From: Acinetobacter sp. ANC 5054
GTDB lineage: Bacteria; Pseudomonadota; Gammaproteobacteria; Pseudomonadales; Moraxellaceae
Length of the DNA: 62,814 nt
NCBI RefSeq assembly: GCF_002135295.1
Contig: NZ_NEGG01000019.1
Coordinates: 1 to 62,814 of the forward strand
Direction of reading: 5' to 3'
Shown: in pieces, positions 40,604 to 50,345 of the stretch
Position numbering within the stretch: the first letter of the stretch is position 1
Layout: every line of letters starts with the position of its first letter
Notes under the pieces: generated by a model
Told to the model about the DNA's origin: nothing
Databases searched by the model: none
The model's input: the letters and a program-made list of their open reading frames with translations, nothing else
Program-made: the position numbers and the translations under genes

Positions 40604-41071
40604 TTATAAAAATTGCGCGCAACATTGTTTAAATTTTCGACCAGAACCACAAATACACGGCTGCTTCATGGTAATTTTCAAATCTGTCGTTGGATCAAGG
40701 AAATACCAACGCTGTTCATGTTTTACAAAATGCGAAACTTCATGATGCACCTGCGCTTGTTGCCCATCATGATAATGTGCTTTGAATTCAACCTGTGCAT
40801 GGGTTTTATCCAGTTTTTCTTGCGCTTGAACCACTTCTAGCTTCAGCCATTGGTTAGATTCACTCCATTCACGAATAGCAGCAACATCGAGGGCGCTCTG
40901 TTGTCCCATAGCGGTCGTCTGTACAATATAGTCGATGTCATGGACTGCAAATGCACTATATCGAGAACGCATTAATTGCGCTGCGGTTTCTGCATATGCT
41001 GTGCCCAAATGCAGAGGTTGGCAACAGTTGCGATAAACACCCTGTCCACAAGGACATTGAATTTCTGACAT
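40604..41071 (-). CDS. YchJ family SEC-C motif protein
   Basis: 155 residues with a Cys-rich zinc-binding motif at each end: CPCGQGVYRNCCQPLH (about 5-21) and CICGSGRKFKQCC (about 138-151). The middle is an NTF2-like domain (RYSAFAVHDIDYI). Metal-binding SEC-C motifs resemble the SecA C-terminus; the function of YchJ is not established. Monocistronic, on the minus strand. Confidence 0.9.
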   Translation of the reverse strand: MSEIQCPCGQGVYRNCCQPLHLGTAYAETAAQLMRSRYSAFAVHDIDYIVQTTAMGQQSALDVAAIREWSESNQWLKLEVVQAQEKLDKTHAQVEFKAHYHDGQQAQVHHEVSHFVKHEQRWYFLDPTTDLKITMKQPCICGSGRKFKQCCAQFL

Positions 41072-41084
41072 GAAATTTCCAAAA

Positions 41085-41112
41085 AAAATAGCCCGACAAT
41101 ACAGGCTATTTT
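41085..41112 (-). terminator. Terminator of the TerC/CBS gene
   Basis: Read on the minus strand, AAAATAGCC pairs with GGCTATTTT, followed by more T residues. It lies 42 bases after the stop. Confidence 0.85.
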
Positions 41113-41153
41113 AACGAATCTAGCGACAGTGCGTAGACTCAATCTATGTGATT

Positions 41154-42725
41154 TTAATCTTCACGTGGCATCGGAATGATATGCACTTTTTCAATCTTGT
41201 GACCATCCATTGTCACCACTTCAAAGATGTGATGATCGGCATTGAGTTTTTCACCATTCGCAGGTAATCGACCCAAGTGGAACAAAATATAGCCAGACAA
41301 AGTCGAATACTGTTCAGACTCGTCGACAAGGTCACGTCCAAGCAATAAAGACACATGGCGAATATCAGTTGAACCCTCTAGTAATAGCGAACCATCATCT
41401 AAACTTTCTGCTGCAGTTTCAGGTTCATCTTCATCTGGGAACTCGCCTGCAATGGCTTCAAGCACATCAATCGGCGTGGCAATCCCTTCGATCGAACCAT
41501 ATTCGTTCAACACAATGGCCATTTGTAATGGGGCCTGACGTAATTGTTCCATCACCATCAAGACTTGGGCATTTTCATGCACAATAACGGGATCACGTAA
41601 ATGTTTTTCGAAATCCAATACGCCCGTTTCGATATAATCGTTCATGACTTTATGGGTCAATACAGCACCGGCAATATTGTCCAGCTCACCATGTGCCACG
41701 ATTAAACGTGAATGCGTAGTACTAAGTAATTGGGCACGAATTGCTTCAGGTGCTTCGTCTAAGTCAATCCATTCCAATTCTGGACGTGGTGTCATGACCG
41801 ATTTCACTGGGCGTTCAGACAGCCCCAACACCCCTTGCACCATCACACTGTGATAAGCACCATTTTCTTCATCAAATACTTCGTCAGCAAATGCGCGTGT
41901 TGCCAATACATCTTCAGGTTCATTGGTATTGTCTGTGACACTTTTGCCACCGAGCATACGCATCACGGCAGATGCTGTACGGTAGCGCAGGTCAGTCGTT
42001 GTCACCATTTTTTCCTGATTGTGACGCATGGTTTGGTTCAAGAATTCGATCAGTACCGAGAAACCAATTGCAGCATATAAGTAGCCTTTTGGAATATGGA
42101 AACCAAAGCCTTCAACCAATAATGAGAAACCAATCATCATCAAGAAGCACAGACAAAGAATCACGACAGTAGGATGACGGTTCACAAAGTTCATCAACGG
42201 CTTCGATGCCCACAGCATGATGCCTACCGCGATAATCACAGCCACCATCATGATCGAAAGTTCTTTGACCATACCCACGGCAGTGATTACGCTATCAAGC
42301 GAGAACACTGCATCGAGCACCACAATCTGAATGATCACCATCCAGAAGGTGGCATGCACAGGATTTTCTTCCTTGAGCATCGGTTTATTTTCAAGACGCT
42401 CTCGCAGCTCCATGGTGCCTTTAAACAGCAAGAACACCCCACCAAACAGCAGAATTAAATCGCGTCCAGAGAATGGATGATCAAAGATATGGAACAGTGG
42501 ATTGGTTAGGGTCACCACCCATGCGATCGACGCGAGAAGCACCAGTCGCATACAGAGTGCGAGTAACAAACCGACGATACGAGCCGTATTACGCTTTTCT
42601 GGCGGTAATTTTTCCGCAAGAATGGCAATAAATACGAGGTTATCGATCCCGAGAACAATCTCTAACACCACTAGCGTTAATAAGCCGACCCACGCAGAAG
42701 GGTCAGACATCCATTCAAAGATCAT
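41154..42725 (-). CDS. TerC family membrane protein with CBS and CorC domains
   Basis: 523 residues. An N-terminal TerC membrane domain (about 1-245) contains the conserved acidic positions in [11 protein letters not shown] and DAVFSLDSV; then a CBS pair (about 300-420; [12 protein letters not shown]) and a CorC/HlyC transporter-associated domain (about 430-520). The layout matches E. coli YoaE/YegH. TerC proteins are linked to metal (Mn or Ca) efflux or to metalation of exported proteins; the substrate here is unknown. Its leader is long, about 300 bases to the next gene. Confidence 0.9.
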   Translation of the reverse strand: MIFEWMSDPSAWVGLLTLVVLEIVLGIDNLVFIAILAEKLPPEKRNTARIVGLLLALCMRLVLLASIAWVVTLTNPLFHIFDHPFSGRDLILLFGGVFLLFKGTMELRERLENKPMLKEENPVHATFWMVIIQIVVLDAVFSLDSVITAVGMVKELSIMMVAVIIAVGIMLWASKPLMNFVNRHPTVVILCLCFLMMIGFSLLVEGFGFHIPKGYLYAAIGFSVLIEFLNQTMRHNQEKMVTTTDLRYRTASAVMRMLGGKSVTDNTNEPEDVLATRAFADEVFDEENGAYHSVMVQGVLGLSERPVKSVMTPRPELEWIDLDEAPEAIRAQLLSTTHSRLIVAHGELDNIAGAVLTHKVMNDYIETGVLDFEKHLRDPVIVHENAQVLMVMEQLRQAPLQMAIVLNEYGSIEGIATPIDVLEAIAGEFPDEDEPETAAESLDDGSLLLEGSTDIRHVSLLLGRDLVDESEQYSTLSGYILFHLGRLPANGEKLNADHHIFEVVTMDGHKIEKVHIIPMPRED

Positions 42726-43063
42726 TGCTGTATCTCCAGAATGTTTCCTGCGCTAGGATTATTTCGTGTCAAAGTCGAAATCAATTGAAATTGCTGAAAC
42801 GCTTTTAATGGCGTTTTTTCTAATGAATGTATGTGTGCGGAGCGACAACAACCACTGCCCATGTCGGTTCTTTGCGTATAAAAAGAGGTTTTTAGTATAG
42901 CAAGTTAAGCTAAAAATTCATCCTTTTTTACCAAACTCCAATCTCGTTCAGGGCATCTCTGAGCAAATGATTGACATAAAACGGTCATATTTTCATGCCA
43001 ATGTAGAGCCAACAAAAATAACATGCTAAGGTAAAATTAAACTGAATGAATAGTGGATTAAAT
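42726..43063. other. Intergenic region between the TerC and LOG genes
   Basis: About 340 bases between divergent genes, so it should hold both promoters. A small hairpin AAACGC-TTTTAATG-GCGTTT followed by T's lies at 42797-42820 inside the TerC leader. I looked for a yybP-ykoY manganese riboswitch here and did not find its conserved core. No gene seen. Confidence 0.55.
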
Positions 43064-43666
43064 ATGTCAGAACAATTAACAAATCCCTCTCCCCTCACTT
43101 CTCAACCTTTGATTGCGCTTTATTGCGGCTCACGCTCAGGCAACAAGCCCATTTACCAAGAAAAAGCCATTGCATTGGCACAGGGCATTGCAGAACAAGG
43201 ACTTGGTTTGGTCTATGGCGGTGCCAGTATTGGCCTGATGGGTCAAGTGGCCGATACCGTCATTCAACATGGTGGTGAAGTCGTTGGTGTCATCCCAGAA
43301 TTTATGTTGGATTATGAAATTGCTCATAGCCATTTAACTGAACTGCATGTGGTACGCACCATGCATGAGCGTAAAGCCATGATGGCCGAGCGTGCCAGTG
43401 CCTTTGTCGCGCTGCCTGGTGGTCTTGGAACCTTCGAAGAGATTTTGGAAATTGCGACATGGGGTCAACTCAATCAGCATCAAAAACCGATGATGCTGTA
43501 TAACGTAAACGGTTTCTATGATGCCCTGATTGCTCAGTTGGATCATGCGGTACTAGAAGGCTTTTTACCCCCTCAGCACCGTGCAAAATTAATCGTGTGT
43601 AATTCATCACAACAGATTTTCACTGCACTGAAAAACCTCGATTTCCCAAAACACTTTGTGGTTTAA
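43064..43666 (+). CDS. LOG family protein (TIGR00730 Rossmann fold)
   Basis: 200 residues from MSEQLTNPSP. The phosphoribohydrolase signatures are present: MHERK (100-104) and PGGLGTFEE (118-126), with the YGGASIGLMG nucleotide loop near 51-60. LOG enzymes cleave nucleoside 5'-monophosphates such as cytokinin ribotides or AMP-like substrates. An ATG six codons upstream is possible but has poor spacing. It ends at a strong terminator. Confidence 0.9.
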   Translation: MSEQLTNPSPLTSQPLIALYCGSRSGNKPIYQEKAIALAQGIAEQGLGLVYGGASIGLMGQVADTVIQHGGEVVGVIPEFMLDYEIAHSHLTELHVVRTMHERKAMMAERASAFVALPGGLGTFEEILEIATWGQLNQHQKPMMLYNVNGFYDALIAQLDHAVLEGFLPPQHRAKLIVCNSSQQIFTALKNLDFPKHFVV

Positions 43667-43702
43667 AGTCACTCATCAACACAATATTTTGATAAAAATA
43701 AA

Positions 43703-43725
43703 CGGGGCAAATTTGCCCCGTTTTT
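43703..43725. terminator. Terminator after the LOG gene
   Basis: CGGGGCAAATTTGCCCCG hairpin followed by T5. It can also act for the PiT-like gene on the minus strand, preceded by AA on that side only. Confidence 0.88.
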
Positions 43726-43747
43726 AATGATTCAGCCGTATGACAAC

Positions 43748-44713
43748 TTAACCGGATACCATGCGATAGAACCATGGCAATGTGGTTGCCAAGAATATAC
43801 TCATCAATAAACCTAACATTAATTTCATCGCATCTTTGCTGACATTGCGTGAGGTTCGGTATTTATTCACTTCGTGCAAATGCATCGACATGGCAAATTC
43901 ACGCCCTGCCAATAACCCTAAGAATACCCAAGTAGTACTCATCGGGATATTACTCCACTCTTTGAATACCAATAAAATAAGGGCATACATAAAGTCGATA
44001 ATGGTCGCTGAACGAATATCAGCAACGCCTGTTTTAGTATCAATAATGCCCTGAATCGCACCACCACGTTGGTACAGAATGATCCCAAGTAGCACAATAA
44101 ACACTAAAATTGCAAAAATCAGGAAGCCTAGTGGTACCTGACGTGGCACATAGACAAAGATGTTGGCTAAATCTTGAATTAGCCATTGGCTCCACAAAAA
44201 TGCTGTCGACACCCACTGTAAGCCGACCCAAATATTTGACGGTGTTTCATCACGGGTTTTGCTGAAATAGACTGAAATGCCTTTCATTACAAAACGATAG
44301 ACAATAATTGCCACAACAAATGCGACGGCATAGCCCATCATCGATTTGGTCAACATTGAACCTAAACTGCTTGGCGAGAAAATCGTGAGCACCAAGAAAG
44401 TGGTACTGACTGGAATGCCATAGCGGGTCAAAATGATCAGCAAGATTGGCGGCACAATATACAGCCACGTTACCCCTTCTTTCGGGAATGGAATGGTTTC
44501 TAGTCGCCCATAAGAGGCATCACCCACACCTGATGCATACCAACCATAGACCAAAACAACGGCCAAAATCGTACTGACATAAATCCAGAGCAACCACCAC
44601 GGACGGTGTGCATTGGATGAAATAAAGGTACCCAAGGTCTGTGGCACATCATTACCGACAATTGAATAGGCCGCGAGACAGAAGCCTATGACCATCAAAA
44701 TTTCGATTGTCAT
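43748..44713 (-). CDS. PiT-like integral membrane protein
   Basis: 321 residues with about nine helices. Two internal signatures recall the inorganic phosphate transporter (PiT) family: IVGNDVPQTLGTFISS near the start, comparable to the GANDVANAxGT motif, and two PxSTT sites (RYGIPVSTTFLVLT and NIPMSTTWVFLGLLAGRE), one in each half. This suggests an internal duplication. Substrate is unproven and it is diverged from PitA. The start at 44713 is chosen because the upstream extension is hydrophilic and unlike the family. A choice-of-anchor-I lipoprotein gene is upstream on the same strand. Confidence 0.7.
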   Translation of the reverse strand: MTIEILMVIGFCLAAYSIVGNDVPQTLGTFISSNAHRPWWLLWIYVSTILAVVLVYGWYASGVGDASYGRLETIPFPKEGVTWLYIVPPILLIILTRYGIPVSTTFLVLTIFSPSSLGSMLTKSMMGYAVAFVVAIIVYRFVMKGISVYFSKTRDETPSNIWVGLQWVSTAFLWSQWLIQDLANIFVYVPRQVPLGFLIFAILVFIVLLGIILYQRGGAIQGIIDTKTGVADIRSATIIDFMYALILLVFKEWSNIPMSTTWVFLGLLAGREFAMSMHLHEVNKYRTSRNVSKDAMKLMLGLLMSIFLATTLPWFYRMVSG

Positions 44714-44869
44714 GAAAACAGAACACCTTTGCCATAAAGAAAAAGCCCTCCAATAAATGAAGGACTCGGGCGCATTATGACAGTTTATTTCGCGTTCATA
44801 CAATTTAGCGCAATAGATTTATCCAAACAAAATTAAAAATCAAAATAAAACAATTACTTTTAGCTTTAA

Positions 44870-46771
44870 TTATTTCAGTTTTACTTGATAAACTGCAGTT
44901 GAACCACTCACTTCATTTCCCACGACCAATAATGGCTGGGCATTTGGTGAATCTTTGGCTGCAATAAATATCAGCCCCTCAGGACCTAAGTCGCCTTGTT
45001 TAGTGATATCGGCTTGGCTCACGTCGCGGTCATTAAAATACTGCACGAACTTCGCCTGTTGCGGATTGCTAATGTCATACACCATAATGCCACTGGTACG
45101 TTCAAGCCCAATAAATGCAAAGGTTTTTTTCCCGATTTGACCAATCGCTATACCCTCAGGCTCAGGGCCTTTATTATCACTACGGTCATCAAATTTAAAA
45201 GACTCATGGTTGCTGTTGAACTGATTGGGTAACATGTCAGCAATTTTATGTTCAAACTCACTTCCTGAGTCCCAAATGATTTGGCGAGTTTCAGTATCAA
45301 CAATACTGAATGAACGACCACCATAGGCATATAGTTTGTCATAAACCAATTTGCCATCTTCAAGTACAGCTTGGCCTGAAGCATCTCGTTTAAAACCTTG
45401 CGTCCAACTTATGGTCAAACGTCCAATTTGAGTATCTTTAATTAAATTATCTGCGCAAATTTCGTTTATATCGCTGGTGACACAAGGTTTAAAGACGCTT
45501 GGATCTAATTTCGCCCCAGTTACGCCTGGCACTAAATGGCGCAAATGCGCGGCATAATCCCCTTTGAGGTCAAAACCTGCTTTTTTTAATAAATGCTTGA
45601 TGCGAATTTCTTCAGCATATCCTTGCGTAAGATCATGACCCGTAAAATAGGCCTCTTCATCTTTGAGCCATTCACGCGCATCACCTTCGTTGGCGGTCAC
45701 CAAATAACTTTTCCCATTGACCTGATATTGCGCAATCGCATCTGGCATATACATGCCATAAAGCCCAGGCCATGACTTGATGTTGATCATGCCCGCATCT
45801 TTATCACAGTTTTCAATTTTTTTGCCGAGACTATCGAGTGCCCCAACCACGCAGTCGCGATCACTCCCATCTAAAGCGTTTTCAGCCAAGCCATGATCTT
45901 TTGCGCCCAGTGGAAAAATATCTACAAATTCATCTGCGTTTAAGTCCAAAACCGCAATGGCATTATTTTCCTGCAAACTCACCCAAGCTTTTTGACCATC
46001 GGCGCTAACGGCAATATATTCAGGCTCCAAATCCTGCGCAACGCTGGTGGTATGTACACCTTTGCTGGCCACATCGGTATAACTTGCAGTGGCAGGACCA
46101 AAAATACGCACACCCGCATCAACTAAACTTTGCTTTTTCGCATTCCATGCTTGGAAATTGGCAGTTTTCACCGTCGGCTTGCTGAGATCTTGTATGTTGA
46201 TAATACTCACTGAACCTTCAGGATCAACGGCATAGCCTTCATTCGGTTCACCTTCATTTGCGACTAAAACTTTCTTTCCATCTGGGCTAAAAGTCAACAT
46301 ATCAGGGAGTGCACCAACACTGACTTGACTAATGAAACTCAAATCCTGTGCCTTAAAAAATGCCACGATTCCCGGTTGCGTTTTATCCTCTGCCTGTACA
46401 GCCAAAGCCACAATGCCATTATGTACAGCTACACTATTCACTTCTGAATGTGCTAAATATTTTTTTGCATCTAAAGACTGTATGTATTTAGGCCATGCAG
46501 GCTGTTTAAAGTCGAGAACATCCACCACACCTTCTTTGGCATTCACCACAAATAAGCGTTGGCTAGGTGCATCATAAGCAGGAATTTCAGCCGCACTGGC
46601 ACCAAAAACTCCAGATTCATAACGCCCGATTTTGATTAACTCAATACTGTCTGGCGTGCTTTCTTCCACCACAGGCGGCGTATTCTGCTCGATATCATCC
46701 TGACTGTCGTTGCACGCAACCAACCCCACTGAAAGTATAGATACAATCAATGCCGAAAGCTTTATTCTCAT
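44870..46771 (-). CDS. Choice-of-anchor I family lipoprotein
   Basis: 633 residues. Lipoprotein signal ending in VGLVAC (Cys20), then a long repeat-containing beta-propeller-type sequence with FSPDGKKVLVANEGEPNEGY, QDLEPEYIAVSADGQKAWVSLQENNAI and a closing DLGPEGLIFI. These are hallmarks of the choice-of-anchor I family, related to phytase-like and alkaline-phosphatase-associated propellers. Here the anchor is a lipid. Function unknown. The adjacent PiT-like gene makes a phosphate role worth testing. Confidence 0.85.
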   Translation of the reverse strand: MRIKLSALIVSILSVGLVACNDSQDDIEQNTPPVVEESTPDSIELIKIGRYESGVFGASAAEIPAYDAPSQRLFVVNAKEGVVDVLDFKQPAWPKYIQSLDAKKYLAHSEVNSVAVHNGIVALAVQAEDKTQPGIVAFFKAQDLSFISQVSVGALPDMLTFSPDGKKVLVANEGEPNEGYAVDPEGSVSIINIQDLSKPTVKTANFQAWNAKKQSLVDAGVRIFGPATASYTDVASKGVHTTSVAQDLEPEYIAVSADGQKAWVSLQENNAIAVLDLNADEFVDIFPLGAKDHGLAENALDGSDRDCVVGALDSLGKKIENCDKDAGMINIKSWPGLYGMYMPDAIAQYQVNGKSYLVTANEGDAREWLKDEEAYFTGHDLTQGYAEEIRIKHLLKKAGFDLKGDYAAHLRHLVPGVTGAKLDPSVFKPCVTSDINEICADNLIKDTQIGRLTISWTQGFKRDASGQAVLEDGKLVYDKLYAYGGRSFSIVDTETRQIIWDSGSEFEHKIADMLPNQFNSNHESFKFDDRSDNKGPEPEGIAIGQIGKKTFAFIGLERTSGIMVYDISNPQQAKFVQYFNDRDVSQADITKQGDLGPEGLIFIAAKDSPNAQPLLVVGNEVSGSTAVYQVKLK

Positions 46772-46946
46772 GTTTTAGTTCAACTTTTATTAAAATTATG
46801 AACAATTTATAAATATTTGATTGCAGGTTGATGAAGGATTTATGACCGTATTCTTGCAAAGTCTCGCACAAATCATGCAAAGCTTTTACTACAACTTGAG
46901 TGCACTAATCCTTTAAACTGTATAAAAATCTCTGCCTTAGCTCATT

Positions 46947-48338
46947 ATGAATACCACGCCATCGCATCAGGCCTTACAACCAGAATTCAGACTTTTGGTT
47001 CTGTTGGTGTCTATTGGTTTTTTCATGCAAGGTCTCGACACCACTATTGTCAATACTGCCCTACCCGCAATGGCGCGCAGCTTAGGCGAAGATCCACTAC
47101 AAATGCACAGTGTGGTCGTGGCCTACGTGTTGTCGGTTGCAGCATGTATTCCACTGAGTGGCTGGTTAGCAGATCGCTTTGGGGTGAGAAATACCTATTT
47201 TAGTGCCATTATTATTTTCACTTTAGCTTCGCTCGGTTGCGGCATGGCGACCAGTTTAAATGAACTCTTGGTTTATCGGGTGATTCAAGGCATTGGCGGT
47301 GCATTACTTTTGCCTGTGGGTCGTCTTGCCATGCTTAAAGTAATTCCACGCACTCAATTTCTATCTGCAATGAGTCTGATGAGTCTCGCAGGTCTCATTG
47401 GGCCTTTGATTGGGCCAACGCTTGGCGGTTGGATGGTAGAAGTCATAACATGGCATTGGATCTTTCTCATTAATATTCCTATGGGGCTGCTCGGTGTACT
47501 CATTACCTTTAAGGCCATGCCAAACGTCACTGAACCTAGCGTCAAAGGTTTCGATTTGTGGGGCTTCATTTTGCTGCTTGTGGCAATGGTGGGGCTGTCT
47601 CTCGGCATTGAAAATTTTGCTAGCCCGCATCTGCCTTTATGGTGGCGTTTGGCATTGATCATCACTGGGGTGATTGCATGTGCGATTTATGCTTTCCATG
47701 CACACACGCATGCCAACGCACTGTTTAGAAGCAAACTGTTCAAAAATCGGATTTATGCGATCGGTATTGTGGGAAATTTCTTTGCCCGTTTAGGTGGCAA
47801 TGCCATGCCCTTTTTAATTCCGTTGATGCTACAAGTCGCTTTTGGCTTTGAACCGTTCATTACTGGTTTATTGATGATTCCGACTGTGCTCGGCTCGCTG
47901 GCTTCTAAACCCATTATTCGTCAAATTATTCAGCGCTTTGGTTATCGCAAGGTACTGTTAGTCAATACATTATTGGTGGGTGCCTGTATCTGTAGCTTTG
48001 CCTTAACCACAGCGGATACACCCACTTGGTTACGTGCATTGCACTTTTTTATCTTCGGAATTTTAAATTCACTGCAATTTGTTTCAATGAACACGTTGAC
48101 CTTAAAAGACTTACCACAGCAAGATGCCAGCAGTGGCAATAGTTTTTTGTCGATGATTATGATGGTTTCAATGAGTATTGGTGTGGCACTGGCAGGAACT
48201 TTGGTCAATCTCTTCACTGCCTATTATGGTGCAGAGCAGATGGTCTCAGCCTTTCACACGACCTTGATTTTATTGGGTTGTATCAACCTCATTACCGCAG
48301 CGATTTTTTGGCAAATTCCGAAGGATGTGGCGGTATAA
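46947..48338 (+). CDS. MFS transporter, DHA2 family (MdtD-like)
   Basis: 463 residues, about 14 helices. Motif A GWLADRFGVRNTYF after helix 2, motif C-like GLIGPLIGPTLGGWMV in helix 5, and the start FFMQGLDTTIVNTALPAMA identify a drug:H+ antiporter-2. Closest in style to E. coli MdtD/YegB. Probably multidrug or metabolite efflux; substrate not predictable. No membrane-fusion partner is adjacent. Confidence 0.9.
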   Translation: MNTTPSHQALQPEFRLLVLLVSIGFFMQGLDTTIVNTALPAMARSLGEDPLQMHSVVVAYVLSVAACIPLSGWLADRFGVRNTYFSAIIIFTLASLGCGMATSLNELLVYRVIQGIGGALLLPVGRLAMLKVIPRTQFLSAMSLMSLAGLIGPLIGPTLGGWMVEVITWHWIFLINIPMGLLGVLITFKAMPNVTEPSVKGFDLWGFILLLVAMVGLSLGIENFASPHLPLWWRLALIITGVIACAIYAFHAHTHANALFRSKLFKNRIYAIGIVGNFFARLGGNAMPFLIPLMLQVAFGFEPFITGLLMIPTVLGSLASKPIIRQIIQRFGYRKVLLVNTLLVGACICSFALTTADTPTWLRALHFFIFGILNSLQFVSMNTLTLKDLPQQDASSGNSFLSMIMMVSMSIGVALAGTLVNLFTAYYGAEQMVSAFHTTLILLGCINLITAAIFWQIPKDVAV

Positions 48339-48423
48339 GCTATCGATTACTCCAAGTTCAGCAGCTCATACATCTTCACGATATGGATCTGCTATGATAA
48401 AGGCGATGCTCGGATAAATATTC

Positions 48424-49200
48424 ATGCCTAAAAAAGTCAAAGCCCCTAACCCAAAAAAATCACTGAAAATCTATCGTCCAATTTTGGCCGTTGTGGGTTT
48501 AACTGCGGTGATTGGGTTGGGCTATTTGGGCATTATGCCGCATCGACCTGCATCTGCTGAAGAATATCCCGTGAAAGGTTTTGATGTTTCACATCATCAA
48601 AAAGACATTCAGTGGTCAAAAATTTCACCGAAAAAATATCAGTTTGTTTATTTAAAGGCGACGGAAGGCGGCGATTTTAAGGACACTAAATTTCAGGATA
48701 ACTGGCTGCAAGCACGTGAACAGGGATTGAATGTGGGGGCTTATCATTTTTATCGTCTCTGCCGTGACGGTAAAATCCAAGCGGACAATTTTATAGCCTC
48801 CGTGCCCAAAAAATCAGATGCTTTACCCCCTGCCATTGATTTGGAATATGACAGTAAATGCATCAACACCTATAGCAAAGAACAGCTACTCAAAGAAATT
48901 AGCGAGATGCACGACCGCCTCTATCATCATTATGGCAAGCAACCGATTTTTTATACGTCGAAGTCCTTCTATAACATTGTGTTAGCGGGTGAATTTAAGC
49001 AAACGCCGCTTTGGGTGCGTGAATATAATGGCCTCCCCGATCTCAAAAACAATCCGAAATGGCTCATTTGGCAACATACCAATCAGGGTAATATTCAAGG
49101 CATTCCAACCACTGTGGATTTAAATGTGTTCTCAGGTGACCAAAAAGCTTGGATACTTTTTTTAGAAAAAAATGGAATTTCCCAGACCAAAGCACATTGA
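48424..49200 (+). CDS. Glycoside hydrolase family 25 lysozyme-like protein
   Basis: 258 residues. A basic N-terminus and hydrophobic segment (about 18-38) end in PASA-EE, so it is either an exported or a membrane-anchored protein. The GH25 domain (about 45-250) shows GFDVSHHQ with the conserved Asp, YLKATEGGDF, AYHFYR and the catalytic DLEYD. GH25 enzymes cleave peptidoglycan as muramidases. A chromosomal GH25 without phage genes around it suggests a housekeeping or competition role, not a prophage remnant. Confidence 0.88.
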   Translation: MPKKVKAPNPKKSLKIYRPILAVVGLTAVIGLGYLGIMPHRPASAEEYPVKGFDVSHHQKDIQWSKISPKKYQFVYLKATEGGDFKDTKFQDNWLQAREQGLNVGAYHFYRLCRDGKIQADNFIASVPKKSDALPPAIDLEYDSKCINTYSKEQLLKEISEMHDRLYHHYGKQPIFYTSKSFYNIVLAGEFKQTPLWVREYNGLPDLKNNPKWLIWQHTNQGNIQGIPTTVDLNVFSGDQKAWILFLEKNGISQTKAH

Positions 49201-49260
49201 TTTTTAAGGCGATTCAAGCCAACATAGATTAAAAATAACCCATAACATGTTGGACGCAGG

Positions 49261-50274
49261 ATGCGTATTTTAAAAATGAGCCTATGGATGATGGCTGCAC
49301 TCGTACTGCTATTTGCACTGGTCATCCTCTATCTACTTCAGCCTTCGGGCAAAGTTTCTGATTTTCAGCACTGGCAAAAGCAAGCACAGCTACAAAATAC
49401 AGTATCCCAGACCGCACACGCTGCCTATACCGTGAAGTTTTTTGGTGTTTCAACCTTGTTGTTTGATGATGGCAAAGATCAGATTTTGATTGACGGTTTT
49501 TTTAGTCGCCCATCTTTAAGTCGTATCATATTCAAAAAAATTGAGAGTGATCGCGCCAAAGTGGATCAGATCATCCAAGTACAGGATTTAAAACGGACTC
49601 GGGCAATTTTGGTAACCCATTCACATTATGATCATGCCTTAGATGTGCCCTACTTAGCCCAACAACTCCCCCAAGCAAATGTGATCGGATCCAAAAGCAC
49701 GTTGAATATTGCTCGTGGCATGCACATTCCCGAGTCCCAGTTAAAGTCTGTTAAAGCATGGCAACCCCTGCAAATCGGTGCATTCACCATTACCGCAATA
49801 CCATCGCAACATACGCCTGCAACCGCAGTCAACAATGACCTTGGTGAAGAAATTCAGCAGCCACTCACGCTGCCTGCACGTTTTTCTGCCTTTAAAGAAG
49901 GTGGCTCTTTTGATTATCTCATTCAACATGGCGCTCATCGCAGCTTAGTCAAAGCCAGCACTGGTGCTGTGCCACATCAGTTAAAAAATCTCAAAGTCGA
50001 TCATTTATTTTTAGGCATTGCCCAGTTGTCCAAACAAAGTGCTGATTTTCAAGATCGCTATCTCCAAGAAACCTTGGCCACGCTAAAACCCCATACGGTC
50101 ATGCCGATTCATTGGGATAATTTCTTTGCACCCTTAGAACCTGAACTTGAGTTTTTACCGCGCGTTGCAGATGACAGCCCCGCAAGTTTAAACATTTTGA
50201 TTCAAGCGGCAAAACAGCAGAAAACTCAACTGATATTACTCAGTCAACCTGTGTCGTTTGAATTAGGTTCATAG
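49261..50274 (+). CDS. Membrane-anchored MBL-fold metallohydrolase
   Basis: 337 residues. One N-terminal helix (about 5-23) then a metallo-beta-lactamase fold with the metal motif THSHYDHALD (HxHxDH) at about 119-128, a second-site His in IPSQHTPA and a C-terminal MPIHWDNFF. Resembles the UlaG/YtnP branch only in outline. The gene follows the GH25 gene by 60 bases, so they may be co-transcribed. Not a typical carbapenemase. Confidence 0.85.
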   Translation: MRILKMSLWMMAALVLLFALVILYLLQPSGKVSDFQHWQKQAQLQNTVSQTAHAAYTVKFFGVSTLLFDDGKDQILIDGFFSRPSLSRIIFKKIESDRAKVDQIIQVQDLKRTRAILVTHSHYDHALDVPYLAQQLPQANVIGSKSTLNIARGMHIPESQLKSVKAWQPLQIGAFTITAIPSQHTPATAVNNDLGEEIQQPLTLPARFSAFKEGGSFDYLIQHGAHRSLVKASTGAVPHQLKNLKVDHLFLGIAQLSKQSADFQDRYLQETLATLKPHTVMPIHWDNFFAPLEPELEFLPRVADDSPASLNILIQAAKQQKTQLILLSQPVSFELGS

Positions 50275-50345
50275 CTATTGAGCATTCGCAGACTATGCGA
50301 TACTGCAACCATCTATGATCTACAGTGCTTATTGCTTTAGCAGAC

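Noticed and set aside
42726..42900. yybP-ykoY manganese riboswitch before the TerC gene
   Set aside because: The conserved core could not be found on either strand.
44750..44800. CTGTCAT half-site of a Pho box near the PiT-like gene
   Set aside because: Only one 7-base half-site; no second copy at the required 11-base spacing.
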